A stretch of 64,000 nt of DNA from Candidatus Accumulibacter appositus. GTDB lineage: Bacteria > Pseudomonadota > Gammaproteobacteria > Burkholderiales > Rhodocyclaceae. The stretch spans positions 98,578 through 162,577 of the forward strand of contig JEMX01000010.1 of NCBI GenBank assembly GCA_000585055.1, written 5' to 3'. The notes beneath the pieces are model-generated. The model saw nothing but the letters and a program-made list of their open reading frames with translations, ran no database searches and was not told the DNA's origin. The position numbers and the translations under genes are program-made. Below are positions 29,991 through 38,759 of the stretch, piece by piece. Each line of letters begins with the position of its first letter. Positions within the stretch are counted from its first letter, which is position 1.

Positions 29991-31916
29991 ATGAAGCGTA
30001 TATCGAGGTTCCGATCCCGATTTCTGGCACTTTCCGCCGTACTGGCGGTTTGTACCGGCTTGACTTTCGCCGTCACCATGACTTCCGGCGAGACTGCTAG
30101 CGAGAAACTCAGCGCGACTCCGAGTGCGACTCCGAGTGCGACTCCCAGTGCGACTCCCAGTGCGACTCCCAGTGCGACTCCCAGTGCGACTCCCAGTGCG
30201 ACTCCGAGTGCGACTCCGAGTGCGATTCGGAGTACGACACCCAGTGCGACCCCGGCCGTGACTCCGGCCGCGCCCGCCAGCGCCAGCACCAGCAAGCCCA
30301 ACATCCTGTTCATCATGGGCGACGATATCGGCATCATGAACGTGGGAGCCTACCATCAGGGCCTGATGGTAGGCGAAACGCCGAATATCGATCGCATCGG
30401 CAAGGAAGGTGCGAGATTCATGACCTATTATGCCGAGCAGAGCTGCACGGCCGGTCGCACCGCCTTCTTCACCGGCATGCATCCCTTGCGCGCGGGCATG
30501 GTCATGCCGCAGCTTCCGGGTGCCACGAGTTCGCTGTTGCCGGGCACGCCCTCGCTGGCAAAATTCCTGCTGGATCTCGGCTACAACACCGGCGAGTTCG
30601 GCAAGAACCACCTTGGCGACAAATCGGCTTCGCTGCCGACCGCTCACGGCTTCCAGGAGTTCTGGGGCTACCTGTATCACCTCGATGCCATGCAGGGAGT
30701 CAGCTTCCCGGACATCAACAAGTCGCCGACCGCTCAGAGCATCGTACCGCCGTGCAAGAATACGCCGGTCAAGGGTCTTGCCGAGGCGCCCGGCGCCATC
30801 GATCCGCGAGACGGGCTGTGCATGACCCCGCCACGGCCGGTTATGCATTGCACGTCCGCCGATGGCACCGAAATGAACCAGAGCTGCAAGGACCAAGGGC
30901 CGCTGACGCTGGAACGCTCGAAGACCGTGGACGAGGAAATCTCCGCCCAGGTCATCGCCTTCCTCGACCGCAACGATCCCAAGAAAACCGGCAAGCCGTT
31001 CTTCGTCTGGTATAACCCGGCACGCATGCACGTCACCACCATGCTCTCGGACAAGTATCTGGACATGCTGGGCGAGAAGGGCGGCAAGGACTGGGGCATC
31101 AACGAAGCCGGCATGAAGCAGATGGACGACAACATCGGCTACGTGCTGAAGAAGCTCGAGGATATGGGCCAACTCGACAAGACCATCATCGTCTTTACGA
31201 CCGACAACGGCGCTGAGGGGATCACCTATCCTGATGGAGGCATCACGCCTTTCAGGGGCGGCAAACTCACCACCTGGGAAGGCGGTATGCGGGCGCCGAT
31301 GCTCGTGCGTTGGCCAGGGCACATCAAGGCTGGCACCAACCCGGACCAGATATTCTCGTCACTGGACTGGCTTCCCACCTTGGTCAATATTGCCGGCGGG
31401 CCTTCGGGTGACGGGCTGAAGAAGCAGATTGAGGCCGGCACCTACCCCGGCATCGTCAAGACCACGCTCGACGGTGTGGACCAGCGGGCCTACCTGGAAG
31501 GCGAGGCAGATTCGGCACGCGACACCTTCTTCTACTACACCGGGGCACAACCTTCGGCGGTGCGCTACAAGAACTGGAAGTTCTACTACACGATGGTTTC
31601 TTCCAATGCGCAGGATGCCTTCAGCAACCCGGTGACCTATCACTGGACCCAGGTCAACAACCTCAAGCGTGATCCCTTCGAGAGGTCGGTCGCGACGGTC
31701 GATGGTACCCTCATGGGCTACGGCGGCGCCCTGGCTGCGCCGAGCACTGCGTTCATCTATGACTGGAACCTGCTGCCGATTGGGCAACTGCTTTGGCTGA
31801 AGGAACTCGAGACCTACAGGAGCTTCCCGTCGCTGCAGACTCCGGCGAGCTACAACCTGGATAACGTCATCAAGGCGATGCAGGACGCGTCGCACGTCAG
31901 TCACGCGGGTCGCTAG
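29991..31916 (+). CDS. Exported arylsulfatase with (SATP)n linker
   Basis: 641 residues. A Sec-type signal (about 1-28) is followed by a Ser/Ala/Thr/Pro repeat linker (41-88) and an alkaline-phosphatase-fold sulfatase. Metal ligands D111-D112 (MGDDIG) and D405-N406 (TTDNGAE) are visible. The catalytic residue to become formylglycine is C152 in CTAGR, where the usual CxPxR has Ala for Pro. It should release sulfate from organic sulfate esters in the periplasm or outside. A strong rho-independent terminator lies just behind it, so it is a single-gene unit. Confidence 0.92.
   Translation: MKRISRFRSRFLALSAVLAVCTGLTFAVTMTSGETASEKLSATPSATPSATPSATPSATPSATPSATPSATPSATPSAIRSTTPSATPAVTPAAPASASTSKPNILFIMGDDIGIMNVGAYHQGLMVGETPNIDRIGKEGARFMTYYAEQSCTAGRTAFFTGMHPLRAGMVMPQLPGATSSLLPGTPSLAKFLLDLGYNTGEFGKNHLGDKSASLPTAHGFQEFWGYLYHLDAMQGVSFPDINKSPTAQSIVPPCKNTPVKGLAEAPGAIDPRDGLCMTPPRPVMHCTSADGTEMNQSCKDQGPLTLERSKTVDEEISAQVIAFLDRNDPKKTGKPFFVWYNPARMHVTTMLSDKYLDMLGEKGGKDWGINEAGMKQMDDNIGYVLKKLEDMGQLDKTIIVFTTDNGAEGITYPDGGITPFRGGKLTTWEGGMRAPMLVRWPGHIKAGTNPDQIFSSLDWLPTLVNIAGGPSGDGLKKQIEAGTYPGIVKTTLDGVDQRAYLEGEADSARDTFFYYTGAQPSAVRYKNWKFYYTMVSSNAQDAFSNPVTYHWTQVNNLKRDPFERSVATVDGTLMGYGGALAAPSTAFIYDWNLLPIGQLLWLKELETYRSFPSLQTPASYNLDNVIKAMQDASHVSHAGR
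30111..30254 (+). repeat. 12-bp coding minisatellite, 12 units
   Basis: Twelve contiguous 12-bp units encode nine SATP, then SAIR, STTP and SATP. Most units differ only at the CCG/CCC codon. Because 12 is a multiple of three, copy-number change would lengthen or shorten the linker without a frameshift. Confidence 0.95.
30348..30374. repeat. 13-bp-arm perfect palindrome inside the sulfatase gene
   Basis: GCCTACCATCAGG, one central G, then CCTGATGGTAGGC. It encodes AYHQGLMVG in a conserved part of the protein, so it may be coincidental. Confidence 0.85.
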
Positions 31917-31952
31917 CCGATCCGTCAAGGGATCTGATTGAGCAGTCATGCA

Positions 31953-31984
31953 GCGGGCGGCCTGAAAGGGTCGCCCGCTTTTTT
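31953..31984 (+). terminator. Rho-independent terminator behind the arylsulfatase
   Basis: GCGGGCG - 12-nt loop - CGCCCGC followed by TTTTTT, 36 bp past the sulfatase stop. It is the cleanest intrinsic terminator in the window. Confidence 0.9.
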
Positions 31985-32202
31985 GGGTGATCAATGCGCT
32001 CGAGCCGCAGTTCTGAAAGGCTCCGACCGCCGGGAATTCCGTATCACAGACCAAGAAGCAGCGCTGGACGGTCACCAGCACGAAAAACGACTGGAAAAAG
32101 ATCTTCAGTTTCGAGTGAGTCAAGCGCACGGGGCAATCTGTGCTCCGTTCCCAGCTCCGCCTTGCCTCCGCGGAGCGGCAAACGTTTCCCAAGGAATCAT
32201 CA

Positions 32203-33069
32203 ATGCAATCGATCAAATCCCGAGTTCTGCTGGCCGGCGCGGTTTCACTGCTGCTCCTGGGCGCCTGCAACTCCGAGCAGAACGAAAAACCTGCGGCAGC
32301 GGCCGTGAAGGGAGTGGTCGTGGCCACCGTGAACGGCACCGCGATCAACAAGAGCCGTGTCGACATGATTATCGAACACGGCGCCGCCGCTGGCCAAGCG
32401 GAGAACCCGGACACACCCGAAGTCAGGAAAAGCATTATTGAAAAACTGGCCATGCAAACCCTGATCGCCGAGGAGGCGGTGAAGAAGGGCTTGGACAAAC
32501 TGCCGCAAGTCAGCGAGCAGCTCGATGTCCTCCGGCAATCGGTTCTGGCCGACGCCTATGTGCAGGATTTCATCAAGAACAGTCCGCTCAGTGACGAGCT
32601 GTTGAAAGCCGAATACGAGCGTATCAAGGCCACCGTCACTGGCAGCGAATACAAGGCGCGCCACATCCTCGTGGCGAGCGAAGCCGAGGCGAAGGCGATC
32701 ATTGCCGAGCTGAAGAAGGATGCGGCATCATTCGCCAAGCTGGCCATGGAAAAATCCGCTGATGCCGGCTCCAAGGTACGGGGCGGCGATCTCGGCTGGT
32801 TCGACGTGAGCAGTATGGTGCCGGAGTTCAGCAGTGCCATCAGCACGCTGGAAAAGGGCAGCTTCACGCAAGAACCGGTCAAGACCCAGTACGGCTATCA
32901 CGTCATTCTTCTGGAAGATTCCAGGCCCATCGAAGCGCCTCCCTTTGAGGAAGTCAAAGCCGATCTGGCCCAGCATCTGCAGCAGCAGAACCTCAAGAAG
33001 CAACTCGATGATCTCAAGGCCAAGGCCAAGATCGAGCTTGTCGAAGCGCCTGCGGTAGCCGCCAAATAA
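32203..33069 (+). CDS. PpiC/SurA-like peptidyl-prolyl isomerase lipoprotein
   Basis: 288 residues from ATG 32203. A lipoprotein signal with lipobox LLLGAC (Cys near residue 20) is followed by a SurA-N-like helical region (VNGTAINKSRVDMIIEHG). The parvulin domain (KARHILVASEAEAKAII ... GGDLGWFDVSSMVPEF ... GYHVILLEDSR) is complete. It is a predicted envelope foldase. It lies between the exported sulfatase and the proton ATPase and may assist folding of exported proteins, but it is separated from the sulfatase by a terminator. Confidence 0.9.
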   Translation: MQSIKSRVLLAGAVSLLLLGACNSEQNEKPAAAAVKGVVVATVNGTAINKSRVDMIIEHGAAAGQAENPDTPEVRKSIIEKLAMQTLIAEEAVKKGLDKLPQVSEQLDVLRQSVLADAYVQDFIKNSPLSDELLKAEYERIKATVTGSEYKARHILVASEAEAKAIIAELKKDAASFAKLAMEKSADAGSKVRGGDLGWFDVSSMVPEFSSAISTLEKGSFTQEPVKTQYGYHVILLEDSRPIEAPPFEEVKADLAQHLQQQNLKKQLDDLKAKAKIELVEAPAVAAK

Positions 33070-33199
33070 ATCAACTTGCTATGATCGTTTCACGCAGGGG
33101 CTGCAGGGGATTGCGGGACTGGTCAATGCCGCTGCTGAACACAGCGCCGCTGTCGCGATGTTTCAATCCCATTAATTACCGTCGAACTGGGAGGAGCAT

Positions 33200-35797
33200 A
33201 TGGCCAATACAAGCACTCAAGCGGGGACTCCAGCTGCCAGCGGACCCGATCTCGAGAAGATCCCGGTCGAGCAGGTCTTGTCGACCCTGTCTGTCAAGCC
33301 CGAGCAGGGCCTGAGCGCTGCAGAAGCGCGGCAGCGTGCGGCCAAGTACGGGCCCAATGCCATCGTCGAAAAGGAAAAGAGCCTCGGCGAGCAGGTTCTC
33401 GGCTACTTCACCGGCTCGATGGCCTATGTCATCGAAGCGGCGGCACTGGTCTCCGCACTGCTCGGGCACTGGGATGATTTCGTCATCATCGGCTCCCTGC
33501 TGCTGTTCAACGCGGCACTCGAATACTGGCAGGACCGCAAGGCCTCGAACGCGCTGGCCGCCCTGAAGGCGGGTCTGGCACCCGAGGCGACGGTGTTGCG
33601 CGATGGCAAGTGGAGCACGGTGCAGGCGTCGACCCTGGTGCCCGGCGACATGGTCAAGATCCGCCTTGGCGTGATCGTGCCGGCGGATCTGCGCCTGACC
33701 AGTGGCGACTTCGCCTCGATCGACCAGGCGGCGCTCACCGGCGAGTCGCTGCCGGCCAGGAAGCAGGTCGGTGACCAGGCTTACTCGGGCAGCGTCGTCA
33801 AGCAGGGCGAGATGGAAGCGGTGGTCATCGCCACCGGCGCGAACACGTTTTTCGGCCGCACCGCCAAGCTCGTCGCCGGCGCCGGTGCGGTCAGCCACGC
33901 GCAGAAAGCGATGTTCCAGATCAGCAACTTCCTGATCGTGGTTGCCGTTTGCCTGACGCTGGTCATGGTCGCCGTCAAGGTCTATCACGATATCGTGATT
34001 GCCAAGGACTGGGGTCTCGATGACGCGCTCGGCATCCTGCAGTTCGTGCTGGTGCTGATGGTCGCCTCGATCCCGGTCGCAATGCCGGCGGTATTCTCGA
34101 TCACCATGGCTCTCGGTGCGTTGGCTTTGTCAAAGGAACAGGCGATCGTTTCCAAGCTCTCGGCGATCGAGGAAATGGCTGGCGTCGATATTCTCTGCTC
34201 GGACAAGACCGGCACCCTGACCAAGAACCAGTTGAGCCTCAGCGAGCCGATGCTCTTCGCCGCCACCGACCCGCAGGACTGCATCCTGGCGGCGGCACTG
34301 GCTTCGAAGCTCGAGGACAAGGACGCCATCGACACCGCGGTGATCACCGCGCTCAAGGACCAGAGCGTTCTCAAGGCCTGGACCTTGGGCAAGTATGTTC
34401 CCTTCGATCCGGTCACCAAGCGCACCCAGGCGACGGTCAGCGACGCCAGCGGCAAGTCTTTCATGGTCGCCAAGGGTGCCCCGCAAGCGATCGTCGATCT
34501 TGCCAAGGCGCCCGCGGAAATTGCCGAGAAGGTCAAGCAAGCCGTGGACAAGTTGGCAGCGCAGGGGGCGCGTGCCCTCGGCGTGGCGCGCTCCGCCGAT
34601 GGCGGCGCGAGCTGGTCCTTCCTCGGCATCCTGCCGATGTTCGACCCGCCGCGCGACGACTCCAAGGAAACCATCGACAAGGCGGCGGAGAAGGGGGTGC
34701 GGGTGATGATGATCACCGGCGACGATACCGCCATCGCCATCGAGACCGCGCGCCAGCTGGGCATGGGTACGCACATCATCCCGGCCGCGGATGCCTTCCC
34801 CAAGGACATGGACCCCGACAACGTTCCGCCGGCGATCATCGACGCGATCGAGCGCGCCGACGGTTTCGCGCGCGTCTTCCCCGAGCACAAGTACGCCATC
34901 GTCAAGGCCTTGCAGTCGCGCGGCCATCTGGTGGCGATGACCGGCGACGGCGTCAATGACGCGCCGGCATTGAAGCAGGCAGACTGCGGTACAGCCGTTT
35001 CCGGCGCCACCGATGCCGCGCGTGGCGCCGCGGCACTGATTCTCACCGCTCCCGGCCTGTCGGTGATCAATGGCGCCATTGACGAGGCGCGGCGCATCTT
35101 CGGGCGCATCAACAGCTACCTGACCTATCGCATCGCCTTGACCCTGGACATCATGTTCGTCGTCGTGCTGTCCTCGCTTTTTCTCGGCTTCTCACCCTTG
35201 ACTGCGATCATGATCGTCCTCATGTCTCTGCTCAATGACCTGCCGATGATGACCATCGCCTATGACAACACGCCGGTCAATCCGCGACCGGTGCGCTGGG
35301 AGCTGCCGCGCATCTTCGGCCTGGCCTCGATTCTCGGTGTTTTCCTGGTGGCCGAGTCCTTCGGCCTGCTGCTGTTTGGCGTCAAGGTGTTGTCGGACCC
35401 GCACTTGCAGGCGACCTTCGGGCTGGCGACGCACGCACAACTGCAGACGATGATGTTCCTGCAACTGGTCGGCGGTGGCCAGCTGCTGCTGTTCATTACG
35501 CGCACCGAGCACTGGTTCTTCCAGCGGCCCTACCCGGCCGCACCGCTGCTCGGGGCCGTCGCCGGCACGCAGCTCACGGCGGCGCTGATGTGCGGCTTTG
35601 GTGTGCTGGTACCGGCAATTCCCTGGACGCTGATCGCCTGGTCGTGGCTCTACGTGGCGGTCTGGATGTTCATCCTTGGCAGCGTGCGCATCATCTACGA
35701 CCGCTTCGCCAGCTACCGCACCGCGCGCCACCTGAAGAGTGTCGCCGTGGTCAATCAGTCGCTGCACGCACACCTGGCCACGGCCGACAACCGCTGA
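33200..35797 (+). CDS. Plasma-membrane proton-efflux P-type ATPase (type IIIA)
   Basis: 865 residues with SD GGGAGGAG. P-type motifs are TGES (180-183), phosphorylated D335 in DKTGTLT and the hinge GDGVNDAPA (about 582-590). The short N-terminus, the loop LMVASIPVAMPAVFS and the membrane LLNDLPMMTIAYD, whose Asp matches the proton-carrying Asp of plant AHA-type pumps, place it with H+ ATPases. It exports protons using ATP. PPK2 begins 24 bp later and a SulP transporter follows, all on one strand, so the three form an operon. Confidence 0.93.
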   Translation: MANTSTQAGTPAASGPDLEKIPVEQVLSTLSVKPEQGLSAAEARQRAAKYGPNAIVEKEKSLGEQVLGYFTGSMAYVIEAAALVSALLGHWDDFVIIGSLLLFNAALEYWQDRKASNALAALKAGLAPEATVLRDGKWSTVQASTLVPGDMVKIRLGVIVPADLRLTSGDFASIDQAALTGESLPARKQVGDQAYSGSVVKQGEMEAVVIATGANTFFGRTAKLVAGAGAVSHAQKAMFQISNFLIVVAVCLTLVMVAVKVYHDIVIAKDWGLDDALGILQFVLVLMVASIPVAMPAVFSITMALGALALSKEQAIVSKLSAIEEMAGVDILCSDKTGTLTKNQLSLSEPMLFAATDPQDCILAAALASKLEDKDAIDTAVITALKDQSVLKAWTLGKYVPFDPVTKRTQATVSDASGKSFMVAKGAPQAIVDLAKAPAEIAEKVKQAVDKLAAQGARALGVARSADGGASWSFLGILPMFDPPRDDSKETIDKAAEKGVRVMMITGDDTAIAIETARQLGMGTHIIPAADAFPKDMDPDNVPPAIIDAIERADGFARVFPEHKYAIVKALQSRGHLVAMTGDGVNDAPALKQADCGTAVSGATDAARGAAALILTAPGLSVINGAIDEARRIFGRINSYLTYRIALTLDIMFVVVLSSLFLGFSPLTAIMIVLMSLLNDLPMMTIAYDNTPVNPRPVRWELPRIFGLASILGVFLVAESFGLLLFGVKVLSDPHLQATFGLATHAQLQTMMFLQLVGGGQLLLFITRTEHWFFQRPYPAAPLLGAVAGTQLTAALMCGFGVLVPAIPWTLIAWSWLYVAVWMFILGSVRIIYDRFASYRTARHLKSVAVVNQSLHAHLATADNR

Positions 35798-35821
35798 TCT
35801 TGAGCAAAGGAGAAACCCTTC

Positions 35822-36685
35822 ATGGACTTCCGCAAGCAATTCGTCGTCAGCCCGGGCAAGAAGCTCAAGCTGGCTGCCATCGACCCTGCGCAGAGCGGTG
35901 GGCAGCTCTCGAATGAGGCGGCGCAACCGGAGATCAGCAAGTACGTCACGCGCATGGCCGAGATGCAGGCGCTGCTCTACGCCAACGCCGACCAGTCGCT
36001 GCTGGTTGTACTGCAGGCGCTCGACGCAGCCGGCAAGGACGGCGTCGTGCGCCACCTGTTCAGCGGCATGAATCCACAGGGGACGTCGGTGTTCGGCTTC
36101 AAGCAGCCAAGCGCCGCCGAAGCCGCGCACGATTTCCTGTGGCGCGCGCACCAGCGAACGCCGGGCAAGGGCGAGGTGGTCGTCTTCAACCGTTCCTACT
36201 ATGAGGACGTGCTGGTCGTGCGCGTGCACGACCTGGTCCCGAAATCGGTGTGGTCGAAACGCTACGACTTGATCAACGACTTCGAGAAGCTGTTGACGCA
36301 GAACGGCACGCGGATTCTCAAGTTCTTCCTGCACATCAGCCCCGAGGAACAACTCGAGCGCTTCAAGCAGCGGCTCGACGACCCCGCCCGCAACTGGAAG
36401 ATCAGCGAGTCGGACTACTCGGAGCGCGAGCTGTGGCCGAAGTACACCGAAGCCTATGAAGACGCTCTCGAGAAAACCAGTACGGCGCACGCGCCGTGGT
36501 ACGTCATCCCGGCAAATCACAAGTGGTTCCGCAACCTCGCCGCTTCGCAGATCATCGCCGAGACGATGGCGGACATGAAGCTCAAGTTGCCGCCGACACG
36601 GGTCGACCTCGACGAGGTGCGCCGCAAGTATCATGTGGCAGCTGCGGCAGCGGCGGCGCAGCAAAAGAAGAACGGCAAGGACTAG
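35822..36685 (+). CDS. ppk2: Polyphosphate kinase 2 family (polyP:nucleotide phosphotransferase)
   Basis: 287 residues with SD AAAGGAG. Walker A LDAAGKDG (67-74), Walker B VFNRSYYEDV (121-130) and the lid RLDDPARNWKISESDY (184-199) define PPK2. These enzymes transfer phosphate between polyphosphate and AMP/ADP or GDP; the length is that of the single-domain classes, but the class (AMP or ADP preference) cannot be fixed by eye. The tail is Ala/Lys-rich (AAAAAAQQKK). Its tight position behind a proton ATPase suggests it regenerates ATP from polyphosphate for that pump. Confidence 0.93.
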   Translation: MDFRKQFVVSPGKKLKLAAIDPAQSGGQLSNEAAQPEISKYVTRMAEMQALLYANADQSLLVVLQALDAAGKDGVVRHLFSGMNPQGTSVFGFKQPSAAEAAHDFLWRAHQRTPGKGEVVVFNRSYYEDVLVVRVHDLVPKSVWSKRYDLINDFEKLLTQNGTRILKFFLHISPEEQLERFKQRLDDPARNWKISESDYSERELWPKYTEAYEDALEKTSTAHAPWYVIPANHKWFRNLAASQIIAETMADMKLKLPPTRVDLDEVRRKYHVAAAAAAAQQKKNGKD

Positions 36686-36712
36686 CGTGCGGCTTGCAGC
36701 GAGTTACGGAGG

Positions 36713-38464
36713 ATGGCAATGACTACAGCGAGCGAGGGCAAGCGCTTCCGGCTACCGCTCTTCCAGGGCATCCTGCCGATCGACCGGGCGGGGGTGGGGC
36801 GCGACATCATCGCCGGCTTCACCCTCGCCGCGCTGTCGATTCCCGGGACGATGGGCTACACCAAGATCATCGGCACGCCGGTGATCACCGGCCTGTACAC
36901 CATTCTCATCCCGATGTGCCTGTTCGCCATCTTCGGCTCATCGCGCCATCTGTCGGTGAATGCAGATTCGGCCACGGCGGCGGTGGTTGCCGCCGGTCTT
37001 GCCGGCATGGCCGTGCGCGGGTCCAACGAATGGCTGGCGCTGTGCAGCCTGCTGGCACTAATGGCGGCGGTGTTCATGTTTGCCGCGCGCGTGCTGCGCC
37101 TGGGCTTCCTCGCCGATTTTCTCTCGCGTACGGTGCTCACCGGCTTTCTCACCGGCGTCGGCGTGCAGGTCTCGCTGCTCGAAGTCTCCGGCTTGCTGGG
37201 CCTGCCGCGGATCAGCAACCATCCGCTGTCGCAGATCGTGCACGACGCGCAATCGATCGCCCAGACAAATCCCTATGCGCTGGCGACGTCGCTGGCCGTG
37301 CTGGCGGTGATCCTCGGCGGCAAGAAGCTGTCGGAGAAGATTCCCGGGGGCCTGATCGCCGTCCTTGGCGCCATCGCCGTCAGTTGGGCGCTGGGTCTCG
37401 ACGCTCACCTGGCAACGCTGGGTGCGGTGCCCAGTGGCCTGCCGACGCTCGGGCTGCCACAGGTCGACTGGAGCTGGCCGCTGCTCTGGAAGCTGGCGCC
37501 GATCGCCCTGGCCTGCTTCGTCGTCATCCTCTCGCAGAGCGCCGCGACCTCGCGCGCCTACGCCGCCAAATACAATGATCGCTTCGACGAGAACATCGAT
37601 ATGGTCGGGCTGGGAATGGCCAACCTTGGCGCCGGTCTGTCCGGGACCTTCGTCGTCAATGGCAGCCCGACCAATACGGCGATGGTCGCCAGTGGCGGTG
37701 GCCGCAGCCAGATCTCGCAGATCACGACCAGCGTCATCGTCCTGCTGGTCCTGCTCTTCCTGACCGGACCGCTGGCGCATTTGCCGGAGGCAGTGCTTTC
37801 GGCGATCGTTTTCCTGGTGGCGGTGAAAATGATCGACGTCAAGGGGATGACGCGAATCTTCGTCGAAGCGCGCGCCGAATTCTGGGTTGCCCTGGTGACA
37901 GCGGCAACGGTCGTCGTCGTTGGCGTCGAGCAGGGCATCGTCCTGGCGATGATCCTGTCGCTGCTCGATCACGTGCGGCGAAGCTACCGCGGCACCAACG
38001 CCGTGATCGCCGCGGACAAGCGGAAGAAGGGCTGGCAGACGGTGGCGCTGAGCGCGCCGCAGCAGATCGCGCCGGGCCTGATGGTCTATCAGTTCAGCCA
38101 CAGTCTCTACTATGCCAACGCTGGACAGTTCGCCGAAGAGGTCTTCGAACTGACGAAGAGCAGGGGGCAGCCGCCTTTGACCTGCCTGTGCGTCGAAGCG
38201 GCAGCGATCGGTGATGTCGATTTCTCCGCAGCAGCGATGTTGCGCGATACCGCCATCCTGCTCAGGGAGCAGGGCATCCGGCTGGTATTTGCCAACCTCT
38301 CCCCGGATGTGCGCGGGCAATTCGACCGTCACGGAATCACCGAGACCCTCGGCGAGCACGCCATCTATGGCTCGATCCATGCCGTGGTGGCAGAGTACGA
38401 GGACAAGTCTGGCGCAGCCGAGGCGCCGCCAAGCGCCCGTAACGGAGGTGCGGCACCGGCGTGA
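36713..38464 (+). CDS. SulP-family anion transporter with STAS domain
   Basis: 583 residues with SD GGAGG before the ATG. The SulP core begins FQGILPIDRAGVGRDIIAGF and contains about 12 membrane segments. A cytoplasmic STAS domain occupies about residues 445-560 (VYQFSHSLYYANAGQFAEEV ... EAAAIGDVDFSAAAMLRDT). The family carries sulfate, bicarbonate or dicarboxylates, usually with protons or sodium. It starts 27 bp after ppk2, so its driving force may come from the proton pump in the same operon. The substrate is unknown. Confidence 0.9.
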   Translation: MAMTTASEGKRFRLPLFQGILPIDRAGVGRDIIAGFTLAALSIPGTMGYTKIIGTPVITGLYTILIPMCLFAIFGSSRHLSVNADSATAAVVAAGLAGMAVRGSNEWLALCSLLALMAAVFMFAARVLRLGFLADFLSRTVLTGFLTGVGVQVSLLEVSGLLGLPRISNHPLSQIVHDAQSIAQTNPYALATSLAVLAVILGGKKLSEKIPGGLIAVLGAIAVSWALGLDAHLATLGAVPSGLPTLGLPQVDWSWPLLWKLAPIALACFVVILSQSAATSRAYAAKYNDRFDENIDMVGLGMANLGAGLSGTFVVNGSPTNTAMVASGGGRSQISQITTSVIVLLVLLFLTGPLAHLPEAVLSAIVFLVAVKMIDVKGMTRIFVEARAEFWVALVTAATVVVVGVEQGIVLAMILSLLDHVRRSYRGTNAVIAADKRKKGWQTVALSAPQQIAPGLMVYQFSHSLYYANAGQFAEEVFELTKSRGQPPLTCLCVEAAAIGDVDFSAAAMLRDTAILLREQGIRLVFANLSPDVRGQFDRHGITETLGEHAIYGSIHAVVAEYEDKSGAAEAPPSARNGGAAPA

Positions 38465-38665
38465 TGCTCAGCCTGAAGCCGATCACTACGATCACCATGG
38501 CCACCGGCACACCATTGCTGCGCTTGGCCCAGGCAGCCGGTCTGTTCGGTGAACATCCGTCGTCCTTCCCGAGAGGGTAGTAGCCAGACGGCGCCACGGT
38601 CGCTATGATCGCTCGCGTATTGACCTGCCTGTGCCGCAATCGAGCCAACGCGGAGGTCACCCCTC

Positions 38666-38696
38666 ATCTACAGGTGGCGATTCGCCACCTGTAGAT
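38666..38696. repeat. 15-bp-arm perfect palindrome between sulP and the DUF1254 gene
   Basis: ATCTACAGGTGGCGA, one T, then TCGCCACCTGTAGAT. It is a 31-nt perfect hairpin 63 bp before the DUF1254 start. It lacks a T-tract, so it is not a typical terminator; it may be an operator or a mobile-repeat scar. Confidence 0.9.
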
Positions 38697-38759
38697 CCCC
38701 AAGACAGTGGCCGGGTCGATTTCTGGCTCCAGGCTCCCGCAATTTCATAGAGACGACAG

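Noticed and set aside
30111..30254. Regular repeats considered as a CRISPR array
   Set aside because: 12-bp units without spacers, in frame, encoding SATP; no cas genes nearby.
31985..32202. Short frame ending TKNDWKKIFSFE upstream of the PpiC lipoprotein
   Set aside because: It might be the end of a lost gene, but it is too short and matches nothing I recognise.
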